NCBI RefSeq assembly: GCF_022230925.1
Contig: NZ_JAKKFH010000004.1
Location: 62,001 to 126,000, forward strand
Direction: 5' to 3'
Origin: Micromonospora alfalfae
GTDB lineage: Bacteria > Actinomycetota > Actinomycetes > Mycobacteriales > Micromonosporaceae
DNA: 64,000 nucleotides
Each line of letters opens with the position of its first letter. The first letter of the stretch is position 1. Under the pieces are notes generated by a model. That model was not told the DNA's origin. It did not search any database and saw only the letters and a program-made list of their open reading frames with translations. Position numbers and translations under genes: made by a program. This document shows, one piece after another, positions 43,212 to 51,826 of this stretch.

Positions 43212-44378
43212 ATGCGCCGCGAGACGGTCACGCCCCGCCCCGACTGGGACGCCACCATCCGGTCGCAGGGGCTGGTCTACGTCGACACCGAGCTGCCCGA
43301 CGGCGGGATCATGTCGTACTGGGACGAGACCGCCGCGTACGCCTTCGACCTGGACGAGGTGCTGCGGCTGGAGGAGGCCACCGAGGAGCTGCACCGGATG
43401 TCGGTGGCCGCCGCCGAACACGTGGTGGCGCAGCGCCGGTACGCCGAGTTCGGCATCCCGGAGTGGGCGGCCGAGGCGGTGGCCCGGTCGCTGCGGGAGA
43501 CGCCGCCGACCCTGTACGGGCGCTTCGACCTCGCGTACGACGGCACCTGGCCTCCGAAGATGTTGGAGTACAACGCGGACACCCCCACCGCGTTGGTCGA
43601 GGCGAGCATCATCCAGTGGTACTGGCTGGAGCAGACCCGGCCGGAGCTGGACCAGTGGAACAGCCTGCACGAGCGGCTGGTCGGCGCCTGGGCCAAGATC
43701 GGGGCCGGGCTGCACGACCCCCGGGTGCACGTGCTCTGGTCGAACGAGGAGGAGTCCGGCGAGGACCACATGACCGCCGGCTACCTCGCCGAGACCGCCC
43801 GGCAGGCCGGCCTGAGCGTCGAGCTCCAGCCCATCCAGGAGATCGGCTGGGACGGCCGGCGTTTCGTCGACGCGGACGACAACCCGGTGACCACCTGCTT
43901 CAAGCTCTACCCGTGGGAGTGGATGCTGGCCGAGCCGTACGGGCCGGCGGCCCTGGCCCCGGGCACCCCGACCACCTGGATCGAGCCGGCCTGGAAACTG
44001 CTGCTCTCCAACAAGGCGCTGCTCGCGGTCCTCTGGGAGCTGTACCCGGGCCACGAGTACCTGCTCCCGGCGTACCTCGACTCGCCGCGCGGCATGCCGG
44101 AGTACGTCGCCAAGCCACTGCTGGGCCGCGAGGGTGGGTCGGTACGCATCGTCACCGCCGATGAGGAGATCACCAACCCGGGGATCTACGGCGACGAGGG
44201 CTGGTGCTACCAGGAGTTCCGGGCGTTGCCGCAGTTCGCTGGCAACCGGATGGTGCTGGGCAGCTGGATCGTCGACGGCGAATCGGCCGGCGTGGGTGTG
44301 CGGGAGAGCGCGAGTCTGATCACCGACGGCTACGCGCGGTTCCTGCCGCACTACATCGACGCGCCGCGCACCCGCTGA
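43212..44378 (+). CDS. glutathionylspermidine synthetase-like ATP-grasp amidoligase (388 aa)
   Basis: YgiC/YjfC/GspS-C family enzyme, expected to form an amide bond with ATP. Family features: YDGTWPPKMLEYNADTPTALVEASIIQWYWLE, VLWSNEEESGEDHMTAGYLAE, KLYPWEWM, then WKLLLSNKALLAVLWELYPGHEYLLPAY, YVAKPLLGREGGSVRIV (ATP-grasp Lys and Gly loop) and CYQEFRALPQF. The length is normal for the stand-alone ligase, with no amidase domain. ATG 43212 follows the lipoprotein stop by one base. It is not likely to make glutathionylspermidine in a mycothiol organism; the adjacent lipoprotein is a candidate substrate. Confidence 0.9.
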   Translation: MRRETVTPRPDWDATIRSQGLVYVDTELPDGGIMSYWDETAAYAFDLDEVLRLEEATEELHRMSVAAAEHVVAQRRYAEFGIPEWAAEAVARSLRETPPTLYGRFDLAYDGTWPPKMLEYNADTPTALVEASIIQWYWLEQTRPELDQWNSLHERLVGAWAKIGAGLHDPRVHVLWSNEEESGEDHMTAGYLAETARQAGLSVELQPIQEIGWDGRRFVDADDNPVTTCFKLYPWEWMLAEPYGPAALAPGTPTTWIEPAWKLLLSNKALLAVLWELYPGHEYLLPAYLDSPRGMPEYVAKPLLGREGGSVRIVTADEEITNPGIYGDEGWCYQEFRALPQFAGNRMVLGSWIVDGESAGVGVRESASLITDGYARFLPHYIDAPRTR

Positions 44379-44396
44379 GTCGTCTACCGTTGGGGT

Positions 44397-44984
44397 GTGA
44401 ACTTCGACGCGTACGCCCGGACCGGCGTTGACCTGGTCAACGCCCGCCTGGACGACCTCGACGACCTGCGGGCCCTCTTCCCCGACGAGAACGCCTGGAT
44501 GCGCGACGAGGTCGCGGACCGGGACGTGGCGATTTTCCGCCGGGCGCAGAAACGGTTGCGCGACGTCTTCGAGTACGGCACCTCGGGGCGGGACGCCCAG
44601 GCGGTCACCGAGCTGAACACGCTGCTCGAGGCGTTCCCGGTGCAGCCGCGCATCTCCGGGCACGACTCCAGCGACTGGCACATGCACGTGACCAGTCGGG
44701 GCGCCTCGGTCAGTGCCGAATACCTGGCCGGCGCGGTCTGGGGGCTGTCGGTCTGGCTCTGCGAGTACGGCAGCGCCCGGTTCGGGGTCTGCGCCGACGA
44801 GCGGTGCGGCAACGTCTACCTGGACACGTCGTCCAACTGCTGCCGGCGGTTCTGCTCGGAGCGCTGCGCCACCCGCTCGCACGTCGCCGCGCACCGGGCC
44901 CGTAAGCGGGCGGCGGTCGGCGAGCAGGTGACCGTCGCCCAGCAGCCGACCTCCGCCGCCGATTCCCTCTCACCGGTCAGCTGA
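44397..44984 (+). CDS. CGNR zinc-finger protein (195 aa)
   Basis: The N-terminal ABATE-like domain is the poorly conserved stress-sensor part; the C-terminal CGNR finger reads RFGVCADERCGNVYLDTSSNCCRRFCSERCATRSHVAAHRAR, with four zinc-ligand Cys and the CGN motif. Such proteins are thought to be DNA-binding regulators. It starts 19 bases after the amidoligase stop and is probably in the same operon. Confidence 0.9.
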   Translation: MNFDAYARTGVDLVNARLDDLDDLRALFPDENAWMRDEVADRDVAIFRRAQKRLRDVFEYGTSGRDAQAVTELNTLLEAFPVQPRISGHDSSDWHMHVTSRGASVSAEYLAGAVWGLSVWLCEYGSARFGVCADERCGNVYLDTSSNCCRRFCSERCATRSHVAAHRARKRAAVGEQVTVAQQPTSAADSLSPVS

Positions 44985-44992
44985 CACCGCCA

Positions 44993-45010
44993 CCGCCCGA
45001 TCTCGGGCGG
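44993..45010. terminator. bidirectional terminator
   Basis: CCGCCCGA-TC-TCGGGCGG forms a compact hairpin in the 31-base gap between the convergent CGNR and isomerase genes. Confidence 0.55.
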
Positions 45011-45015
45011 ACGGG

Positions 45016-45822
45016 TCAGGCGTCGACAGGTGAGGACGTGGGCAGGTGCTGGCGGGCGAACTCCAGCGCGGCGCGCAGGTCCGCCTCGCGCACCGCGCGG
45101 CTCTTCGCGCCCCGGGTGGCGACCTCCACCGCCACCGCCCCGGTGAAACCCCTGCCGGCCAGCGAGGAGAGCAGCTCCCCGCAGGGCTGGGTGCCGCGCC
45201 CGGGCACCAGGTGCTCGTCGCGGCCCTCGCCGGTGCCGTCGCCGAGGTGCACGTGCGCCAGCCCGGCGCCCATCCGGTCGGCCATCTCCAGGGGGTCGCT
45301 GTGCGAGGCCGCGCAGTGCGACAGATCAAGGGTGTACGACGGGTAGCCGGCGTCGGTCGGGTCCCAGCCGGGCACGTACGGGACGAACTGCCGGCCCGCC
45401 ATCCGCACCGGGTACATGTTCTCCACAGCGAAGCGCAGCCCGCTGAACCGGTCCGCGACGGTGGCCAGACCCTCGGCGAAGTTGCGGGCGTAGTCGCGCT
45501 GCCAGGTGAACGGTGGGTGCACCACGACGGTCGGCGCGCCCAGCGTCTCGGCCAGCTCGGCGGCCTTGCGCAGGCGCTCCCACGGGTCCGGGCTCCACAC
45601 CCGCTGGGTGACCAGCAGGCAGGGCGCGTGCACCGAGAGCACCGGCACGTCGTAGTGCGTGGAGAGGCCGCGCAGCGCGCCCGCGTCCTGGCTGACCACG
45701 TCGGTCCAGACCATCACCTCGACGCCGTCGTAGCCGAGCGCCGCGGCCAGTTGGAACGCCGCCGCGGTCGGCTCGGGAAAGACCGACGAGCTGGACAGGA
45801 GCACTGGCACGCGGGAAGTCAC
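45016..45822 (-). CDS. sugar phosphate isomerase/epimerase family TIM barrel (268 aa)
   Basis: Xylose-isomerase-like/AP-endonuclease-2 fold: [121 protein letters not shown]. His, Glu and Asp metal ligands are in the usual strands. It could be an isomerase or an endonuclease IV-like protein; the sequence favours the former. It faces the CGNR gene and precedes ppx in the reverse direction. Confidence 0.88.
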   Translation of the reverse strand: MTSRVPVLLSSSSVFPEPTAAAFQLAAALGYDGVEVMVWTDVVSQDAGALRGLSTHYDVPVLSVHAPCLLVTQRVWSPDPWERLRKAAELAETLGAPTVVVHPPFTWQRDYARNFAEGLATVADRFSGLRFAVENMYPVRMAGRQFVPYVPGWDPTDAGYPSYTLDLSHCAASHSDPLEMADRMGAGLAHVHLGDGTGEGRDEHLVPGRGTQPCGELLSSLAGRGFTGAVAVEVATRGAKSRAVREADLRAALEFARQHLPTSSPVDA

Positions 45823-45897
45823 ATCAGTCAGCGTAGCCCGGCAGCGCCGGGGGCATCGTGACGAGCGCCGGCAAACCGACCGGAAACGGCCACCTGA

Positions 45898-46842
45898 TCA
45901 GATCGGCTCCAGCTGATCGAGTCGGCGGAGGATGACACCCTCCCGCAGCGCCCAAGGGCAGATGTCCAGCGAGTCCAGATCCAGGCGGCGCATCACCGCC
46001 TCGGCGACCACCGCACCGGCCAGCAACTGGTGGGCCCGACCCGCGCTGACCCCCTCCAGCTCCATCAACTGCGCCGGTGGGATGTGCCGGATGAAACTGA
46101 TGACCTGCCGCAAGCCGGCCCGGGTCAGGCTGCGTCGCACCCACAGCCCGGAACCGGACGGGGCCGCCCCGGCCAGTCGGGCCAGGGTCCGGAACGTCTT
46201 CGAGGTGGCCACCGCCCGACCCCAGCCCACCTCGGTCATCTGGTCGACGACCTTGTCCAGCCGGCCGTCCACGTACTCCCGGAGCTTGTCGACGGCCTCC
46301 GCCGACGGCGGGGCCGCACTGGCCGGATCGACCCCCAGCCGCTCGCGGGTCAGTCGACCGGCTCCGAGTGGCAGGGAGACCGCCACGTCCGGGTCCTCGT
46401 CGATGCCGGCGGCGATCTCCAACGAGCCGCCACCGATGTCCAGCACCAGCAGCCGGCCCGCCGACCAGCCGAACCACCGCCGTACGGCCAGGAACGTCAT
46501 CCGCGCCTCGTCCGCCCCGGAGAGCACCGCAAGGCGTACGCCGGTCTCGTCCCGGACCCGGGCCAGCACCTCGGCCGCGTTTGTGGCATCGCGCACCGCG
46601 GACGTGGCGAAAGCGATCAGGTCGTCGGCCGCCAACCCGGTGGCCGCCGCCTTGGCCATGCCCACCGCCTTGACCAGGCCGTCCGCCCCCGCCTCGGTCA
46701 GCGCGCCGTCGGGGCCGATCTGCTCGGCCAGCCGGAGCACCACCTTCTCGGAGTGCGCCGGCCACGGGTGCGCGCCGTGGTGCGCGTCCACCACAAGGAG
46801 ATGCACCGTGTTGGATCCGACGTCGAGGACACCCAGTCGCAT
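45898..46842 (-). CDS. Ppx/GppA family exopolyphosphatase (314 aa)
   Basis: Actin-like ATPase-fold phosphatase acting on polyphosphate or pppGpp. Motifs: [23 protein letters not shown] (phosphate 1), [54 protein letters not shown] (phosphate 2) and [14 protein letters not shown]. It is the short two-domain form, like mycobacterial Ppx1. The family is tied to phosphate stress; the Pho locus begins 1.1 kb downstream. Confidence 0.93.
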   Translation of the reverse strand: MRLGVLDVGSNTVHLLVVDAHHGAHPWPAHSEKVVLRLAEQIGPDGALTEAGADGLVKAVGMAKAAATGLAADDLIAFATSAVRDATNAAEVLARVRDETGVRLAVLSGADEARMTFLAVRRWFGWSAGRLLVLDIGGGSLEIAAGIDEDPDVAVSLPLGAGRLTRERLGVDPASAAPPSAEAVDKLREYVDGRLDKVVDQMTEVGWGRAVATSKTFRTLARLAGAAPSGSGLWVRRSLTRAGLRQVISFIRHIPPAQLMELEGVSAGRAHQLLAGAVVAEAVMRRLDLDSLDICPWALREGVILRRLDQLEPI

Positions 46843-46916
46843 GCTGAAGACCCTAGGCGCAACACGTTTGCGCGGCTCACCGGCCTGCGGCGGTCACCGC
46901 GCGTACGCTGGGCCGA

Positions 46917-47720
46917 GTGACGATGGAGCTCCGTGTGCTGGTGGACGACCCGGGTGACCCGCGCAGTCGCGAGGTGCCCCTGGACTTCCCTCGGGAGTGG
47001 ATCGAGTTCACCGACCCGGCCGACGAGACGCACCTGATCCGGGCCGACCTGACCTGGCTGCTCTCCCGCTGGACCTGCATCTTCGGCAAGGGCTGCCACG
47101 GCATCATCGCCGGCCGGGCCGCCGACGGTTGCTGCTCGCACGGGGCGTTCTTCACCGACTCGGACGACGAGAAGCGGGTCCGCAACGCCGTCAAGCGGCT
47201 CAGCCCGTCGACCTGGCAGCACTTTCGGCGCGGGTTCAAGAACTGGACCGACGAGGACACCATCGACGGCAAGAACCCGGCCCGCCGCACCGCCACCCAG
47301 GGCCCCGACGGTCCGTGCGTGTTCCTCAACGACGCCGACTTCGCCGGCGGTGGCGGCTGCGCCCTGCACGCCCAGGCGCTGCGCGACGGGGTGCACCCGT
47401 TGGAATACAAGCCGGACGTCTGTTGGCAGCTGCCGATCCGCCGCGATCAGGACTGGGTCAAGCGGCCGGACAACAGCAAGGTGCTGGTCTCCACCCTGTC
47501 CGAGTTCGACCGGCGGGGTTGGGGAGCCGGCGGGCACGACCTGGACTGGTGGTGCACCTCCTCGACGGACGCCCACGTCGGCACCGAGCCGATGTACCTG
47601 TCGTACGGGCCGGAGCTGACCGCGCTGATCGGCGCTGCCGCCTACGAGCGGCTGGCCGAGCTGTGCGCGATCAGGACGAAGCAGGGCATGATCGCCCCGC
47701 ACCCCGCAGACGAGGTCTAG
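46917..47720 (+). CDS. Cys-rich conserved protein, possibly metal- or Fe-S-binding (267 aa)
   Basis: I cannot name a family with certainty. Cys clusters stand out: [48 protein letters not shown] and WWCTSS. This recalls YkgJ/DUF3109-type metal-cluster proteins. Much of the rest is Trp- and Asp-rich, soluble and without membrane segments. Start GTG 46917 or ATG 46923. It is divergent from ppx with 74 bases between. Confidence 0.78.
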   Translation: MTMELRVLVDDPGDPRSREVPLDFPREWIEFTDPADETHLIRADLTWLLSRWTCIFGKGCHGIIAGRAADGCCSHGAFFTDSDDEKRVRNAVKRLSPSTWQHFRRGFKNWTDEDTIDGKNPARRTATQGPDGPCVFLNDADFAGGGGCALHAQALRDGVHPLEYKPDVCWQLPIRRDQDWVKRPDNSKVLVSTLSEFDRRGWGAGGHDLDWWCTSSTDAHVGTEPMYLSYGPELTALIGAAAYERLAELCAIRTKQGMIAPHPADEV

Positions 47721-47778
47721 CGATCGGCGGCGAGAAAGCAGCGCTTCAACGGCCGCAGACAAAGAGCCGGGGGCCTCG

Positions 47779-47875
47779 GTTGGAACTCCTTTGGAGCTGA
47801 CTCGTTTACGGCATCGGCGCTACGACGTCGCTGGATGACTCGCTTACGGCATCAGCTCCAAAGGACCGCACCAAC
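47779..47875. repeat. nested inverted and direct repeat element
   Basis: Arms TCCTTTGGAGCTGA (47787-47800) and its exact complement (47852-47865), extended by GTTGG/CCAAC at 47779 and 47871. Inside, GACTCG[T/C]TTACGGCATC occurs as a direct repeat (47799-47815 and 47837-47853). It lies in the convergent 271-base gap before regX3; no gene is seen there. Confidence 0.75.
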
Positions 47876-47944
47876 GAACTCGCTTCCCCCGGCGGGCAGG
47901 TGGTTCAGCTCTCTGAACGTGCTCGCCTGAGCAAGGGCGGACAG

Positions 47945-47983
47945 CCCGAAGGGGGCCTGCGCCGAGCGCAGACCCCCTTCGGG
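47945..47983 (-). terminator. terminator of regX3
   Basis: CCCGAAGGGGG and CTGCGC on the left pair with GCGCAG and CCCCCTTCGGG on the right around CGA, an 11+6 bp stem with one mismatch position, 9 bases past the regX3 stop. Confidence 0.8.
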
Positions 47984-47991
47984 TACGCCGA

Positions 47992-48693
47992 TCACGGCTC
48001 GAACTTGTAGCCCAGACCCCGCACTGTGACGATGAAGCGCGGCGCGGAAGGCTCCGGCTCGATCTTGGAGCGCAGCCGCTTGACGTGCACGTCAAGCGTC
48101 TTGGTGTCACCGACGTAGTCGGCGCCCCAGACCCGGTCGATGAGCTGGCCACGGGTCAGCACCCGGCCCGCGTTGCGCAGCAGCAGCTCCAGCAGTTCGA
48201 ATTCCTTCAGCGGCAGCTGCACGGCCCCGCCGTCGACTGTCACCACGTGCCGCTCGATGTCCATCCGCACCGGCCCGGCGGCCAGCGTCGGCGCACCCGC
48301 CTCGGCCACCTCCGGGCTCTGCCGGCGCAGCACCGCCCGGATCCGGGCGACCAGTTCCCGCGGCGAGTACGGCTTCGTGACGTAGTCGTCGGCGCCGATC
48401 TCCAGCCCGACCACCTTGTCGATCTCGCTGTCGCGGGCGGTGACCATGATGATCGGAACGGCGGAGCGCTGCCGCAACTGCCGGCAGACCTCGGTCCCTG
48501 ACATCTCCGGCAACATCAGGTCGAGCAGCACGATGTCGGCGCCGGTCCGGTCGAACTCGGTGAGGGCGTCGGTGCCGGTCGCGGCGACCGAAACCTCAAA
48601 GCCCTCCTTACGGAGCATGTACGACAAGGCGTCGGAGAACGACTCCTCGTCCTCGACCACCAGAACGCGGCTCAACGGGGATTTCCTTTCCAT
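47992..48693 (-). CDS. regX3: phosphate-responsive response regulator RegX3/PhoP (233 aa)
   Basis: OmpR-type regulator. Receiver: VLVVEDEESFSDALSYMLRKEGFEV, phosphoacceptor Asp in IVLLDLMLPEMSG, Lys in DDYVTKPYSPRELVARIRAVLRR. Winged helix: VQLPLKEFELLELLLRNAGRVLTRGQLIDRVWG and VHVKRLRSKIEPEP. It controls the phosphate regulon together with the downstream-listed kinase, which is transcribed before it. The start MERKSPLSRVL fits homologues. Called PhoP in Streptomyces, RegX3 in mycobacteria. Confidence 0.94.
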   Translation of the reverse strand: MERKSPLSRVLVVEDEESFSDALSYMLRKEGFEVSVAATGTDALTEFDRTGADIVLLDLMLPEMSGTEVCRQLRQRSAVPIIMVTARDSEIDKVVGLEIGADDYVTKPYSPRELVARIRAVLRRQSPEVAEAGAPTLAAGPVRMDIERHVVTVDGGAVQLPLKEFELLELLLRNAGRVLTRGQLIDRVWGADYVGDTKTLDVHVKRLRSKIEPEPSAPRFIVTVRGLGYKFEP

Positions 48694-48699
48694 CTGCTG

Positions 48700-49983
48700 T
48701 CAGACCTGCCGTAGCCCAGTCGGACCGGACTCGATCCCAACCGGCGGCAGTGTCGCCAGGAGGTCGTCCGGTGGACTGGCGGGCAGCCGGAGGGTGAACG
48801 TCGATCCACCACCAAGAGTGCTCGACACCTCGACCCGTCCGCCATGGTTGCTCGCAATGTGTTTCACGATCGCCAGGCCGAGCCCGGTGCCGCCGGTGGC
48901 ACGCGAGCGGGCCTGGTCGGCCCGGTAGAACCGCTCGAAGACCCGGTCCACGTCGGTGGGGGCGATACCGATGCCCTGGTCGGCGACGGCGACCTCGACG
49001 TGCTCGTCGTCGCCGCTGAGGGTCACCCGCACCGTGGTGTCCTCGCCCGAATAGTTGATCGCGTTCTCCACCAGATTCGCCACAGCAGTGGCGAGCTGGG
49101 AGTCGCTGCCGTACGCGGTGAGCCCACGCGCCCCTTCCACTGTCACTGTGACACCGCGGGCGGAGGCAGTGGTGCGGGTCCGGTCGACCACCTCGGCGAT
49201 CACCCAGTCCAGGGCGACCGGCTCCGGTGGCGGCTGTGGCTCAGCCCCCTGCAACCGGGTCAGCTCCAGCAACTCCTGCACCAGCCGACCCAGCCGGGTC
49301 GATTCGTGCTGGATCCGTTCCGCGAACCGGCGGGCGGCCACCAGGTCCTCGGAGAGGTCGGGCGCAGCGGCGTCGGCCGGCTCGGTGGCGTCCAGCAAGG
49401 CCTCGGCGAGCAGTTGCAGGGCCCCGATCGGGGTCTTCAACTCGTGACTCACGTTGGCCACGAAGTCGCGTCGTACCCGGGTCAGCCGGTGCGACTCGGT
49501 CACGTCGACCGCCTCGACCGCGATGAAGCCGTTGCCGAGACCCATCGCCCGCAGGTGCACGCCGAGCGGGTTCTCCCCCGCGCTGTCGCGACCTCGGGGC
49601 AGGTCCAGCTCGATCTCGCGTCGCACGCCGGTGCGTCGTACCTGGCCGGCAAGGGTACGGATCAGCGGGTGCGCGGCGATTGAGCCAGGGGTGCTGCCGG
49701 TACGCAGCAGCCCCATCGCGCGGGCGGCCGGGTTGATCAGCACGGGGACGTCGTCGTTGTCCAGAACCACGACACCGGCCCGGAGTGAGTCGATCGTCCG
49801 GCGGCCGAGCCCGGCCTGCTGCTCGTCGGCTATCGCGGGCCTCCCCCTGCTCCAGCGGAAGCTGACGCTCCCCGTCGACGTGGAGTGACCGTTCCGCCTC
49901 GGCAGGAACCGGGGCAGCAGCAGACCGGCGGCCATCCCGGCCACCAACGCCAGGGCCACCACGACCGCCACCGCCCACTCCAC
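48700..49983 (-). CDS. senX3: phosphate sensor histidine kinase SenX3/PhoR (427 aa)
   Basis: One membrane helix at 3-25 (AVAVVVALALVAGMAAGLLLPRF), no sizeable extracellular domain, then a PAS-like region about 60-165. H-box FVANVSHELKTPIGALQLLAEALLD, N-box LATAVANLVENAINYSGED, G1 VADQGIGIAPTDVDRVFERFYRADQARSRATGG and G2 TGLGLAIVKHIASNHGG. SenX3 kinases sense phosphate through PhoU and the Pst system. It is co-transcribed with regX3 (6-base gap) and divergent from phoU. Confidence 0.94.
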   Translation of the reverse strand: MEWAVAVVVALALVAGMAAGLLLPRFLPRRNGHSTSTGSVSFRWSRGRPAIADEQQAGLGRRTIDSLRAGVVVLDNDDVPVLINPAARAMGLLRTGSTPGSIAAHPLIRTLAGQVRRTGVRREIELDLPRGRDSAGENPLGVHLRAMGLGNGFIAVEAVDVTESHRLTRVRRDFVANVSHELKTPIGALQLLAEALLDATEPADAAAPDLSEDLVAARRFAERIQHESTRLGRLVQELLELTRLQGAEPQPPPEPVALDWVIAEVVDRTRTTASARGVTVTVEGARGLTAYGSDSQLATAVANLVENAINYSGEDTTVRVTLSGDDEHVEVAVADQGIGIAPTDVDRVFERFYRADQARSRATGGTGLGLAIVKHIASNHGGRVEVSSTLGGGSTFTLRLPASPPDDLLATLPPVGIESGPTGLRQV

Positions 49984-50055
49984 CCGGCGATCGTAGGGTC
50001 ATTGTTAACCTGGCTACCACACAGAACGGGACGAACTACCCTCACTTACGGAAGT

Positions 50056-50098
50056 GTTCACCCCCACGTCTGGCGTCGTTCACCGTGGTTCATCCGGG
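50056..50098. promoter_or_regulatory. PHO-box-like direct repeat array between senX3 and phoU
   Basis: GTTCACCCCCA (50056-50066), a degenerate 11-mer (50067-50077), GTTCACCGTGG (50078-50088) and GTTCATCCGGG (50088-50098) follow the 11-base period of actinobacterial PhoP/RegX3 sites (GTTCACC-type). It fits autoregulation of the divergent senX3-regX3 and phoU genes. Confidence 0.7.
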
Positions 50099-50187
50099 AT
50101 CCGTCCACGCGCCCTACCGTTGGCGTCGCACCTGCTCAACCCCCTGCGCCGGCACCCGTCGGCGGCGACCGACCACAGGACGTGATG

Positions 50188-50841
50188 ATGCGCGACGAGT
50201 TCCGGGCCGACCTCCAGATCGTCAGCCAACTGCTGGTGGACATGGCGGAGGGCGTCCGCGCCGCCATGCGCCAGGCCACCCGGGCCCTGCTCACCGCCGA
50301 CCGGCAGGCCGCCGAGACGGTCATCGAGCGGGACGCCGAGATCGACGACCTCTACCGGCACGTCGAGGAGCGGGTCTGTGACCTGCTCGCCCGACAGGCG
50401 CCGGTCGCCTCCGACCTCCGGGCGATGATCACCGCGCTGCACGTGGCAGCCGATCTGGAGCGGATGGGCGACCTCGCCGAGCACGTGGCGAAGACAGCGC
50501 TGCGCCGGCACCCCTCCCCCGCCGTCCCGGCCGAGCTGCGGACGGTCTTCACCGAGATGTCCGAGATCGCCGACCGGATGGCCGTGAAGATCGGTTCGGT
50601 GCTGGCGAAGCCCGACGCCGATCTCGCCGGCGAACTGGACCGCGACGACGACGCCATGGACGAGCTGCACAAGAACCTGTTCGCCGTGCTGCTCGGTGAC
50701 GACTGGCCGTACGGGGTGGAGACGGCCATCGACGCCACCCTGCTGGGCCGCTTCTACGAGCGCTTCGCCGACCACGCGGTAAACGCCGGCGAGCACGTGA
50801 TCTACCTGATCACCGGGGAGAGCGCGCCCAGCGGCAACTGA
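50188..50841 (+). CDS. phoU: phosphate signalling complex protein PhoU (217 aa)
   Basis: Two three-helix-bundle repeats, each with the E/D-x-x-x-D metal motif: ADLERMGDLAEHVAKTALRR (about 90-110) and GRFYERFADHAVNAGEHVIYLITG (about 185-210). It starts MRDEFRADLQIVSQLLVDMA. PhoU damps PhoR/SenX3 signalling when phosphate is high. ATG 50188 has AGGA 7 bases upstream; ATG 50185 and GTG 50182 are alternatives. Divergent from senX3 across the PHO-box array. Confidence 0.94.
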   Translation: MRDEFRADLQIVSQLLVDMAEGVRAAMRQATRALLTADRQAAETVIERDAEIDDLYRHVEERVCDLLARQAPVASDLRAMITALHVAADLERMGDLAEHVAKTALRRHPSPAVPAELRTVFTEMSEIADRMAVKIGSVLAKPDADLAGELDRDDDAMDELHKNLFAVLLGDDWPYGVETAIDATLLGRFYERFADHAVNAGEHVIYLITGESAPSGN

Positions 50842-50853
50842 CCGGCAGGGAAA

Positions 50854-50892
50854 GGGCCCCTCGCCATCGCTTCCCGCGATGACGAGGGGCCC
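50854..50892. terminator. bidirectional terminator between phoU and gpmA
   Basis: GGGCCCCTCG (50854-50863) pairs with CGAGGGGCCC (50883-50892), with an inner ATCGC/GCGAT stem around TTCCC. It sits in the convergent gap between the two stops. Confidence 0.8.
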
Positions 50893-50906
50893 CCTCTTCT
50901 GGTGGC

Positions 50907-51683
50907 TCAGCGCCCCTGGTTGGCCACCGCCGCGGCGGCTGCCTTCGCAGCGGTCGGGTCGAGGTAGGTGCCGCCCAGGGTGAGCGGGCGCAGCTGCGGG
51001 TCGAGGTCGTAGCGCAGCGGGATGCCCGTCGGGATGTTCAGCTTGGCGATCGCCTCGTCGGAGATCTGGTCGAGGTGCTTGACGAGGGCGCGCAGCGAGT
51101 TGCCGTGCGCGGCCACCAGCACCGTCCGACCGGCCAGGATGTCCGGCACGATCGAGTCGTACCAGTAGGGCAGCATCCGGTCGACGACGTCCTTGAGGCA
51201 CTCGGTGCGCGGCATCAGCTCGGTCGGCAGCAGCGCGTAGCGCGGGTCACCCACCTGCGACCACTCGTCGTTGTCGTCGATGGGCGGCGGTGGCGTGTCG
51301 TACGACCGGCGCCAGAGCATGAACTGCTCCTCGCCGTACTCGTCGAGGGTCTGCTTCTTGTCCTTGCCCTGCAGGGCGCCGTAGTGGCGCTCGTTGAGCC
51401 GCCACGACCGGCGCACGGCGATCCAGTGCCGGTCGGCGGCGTTGAGCGCCAGCTCGGCGGTGCGGATCGCACGGCGCATCACGCTGGTGTGCACGACGTC
51501 CGGCAGCAGGCTGTGCTCGCGCATCAACTCGCCGCCGCGCCGCGCCTCGCCCTCGCCCTTCTCGGTCAGGTCGACGTCCACCCAGCCGGTGAAGAGGTTC
51601 TTGGCATTCCAGTCGCTCTCACCGTGTCGCAGCAGGACCAGCGTCCCGACGGTGGGCCCTTCGCTCGCAGTCATGCGGGTCAT
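50907..51683 (-). CDS. gpmA: 2,3-bisphosphoglycerate-dependent phosphoglycerate mutase (258 aa)
   Basis: Glycolytic interconversion of 3- and 2-phosphoglycerate. Phosphohistidine motif [20 protein letters not shown], then [30 protein letters not shown] and the second catalytic His in [14 protein letters not shown]. Length and conservation are normal. Start ATG 51683, with ATG 51674 as an alternative. Confidence 0.96.
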   Translation of the reverse strand: MTRMTASEGPTVGTLVLLRHGESDWNAKNLFTGWVDVDLTEKGEGEARRGGELMREHSLLPDVVHTSVMRRAIRTAELALNAADRHWIAVRRSWRLNERHYGALQGKDKKQTLDEYGEEQFMLWRRSYDTPPPPIDDNDEWSQVGDPRYALLPTELMPRTECLKDVVDRMLPYWYDSIVPDILAGRTVLVAAHGNSLRALVKHLDQISDEAIAKLNIPTGIPLRYDLDPQLRPLTLGGTYLDPTAAKAAAAAVANQGR

Positions 51684-51826
51684 CCTGCCTCAACCGCCAA
51701 GCGGACACGCGGGCAGCCGTCGTGACGACCACCACGTGAAAAAGCTGATGACCAGCGGATCCGGCCGCCACTAGGGTTGTAAGGCACGCCAGTCACATCG
51801 GTCATTACTTGCAAGCGGGGCGCCAT

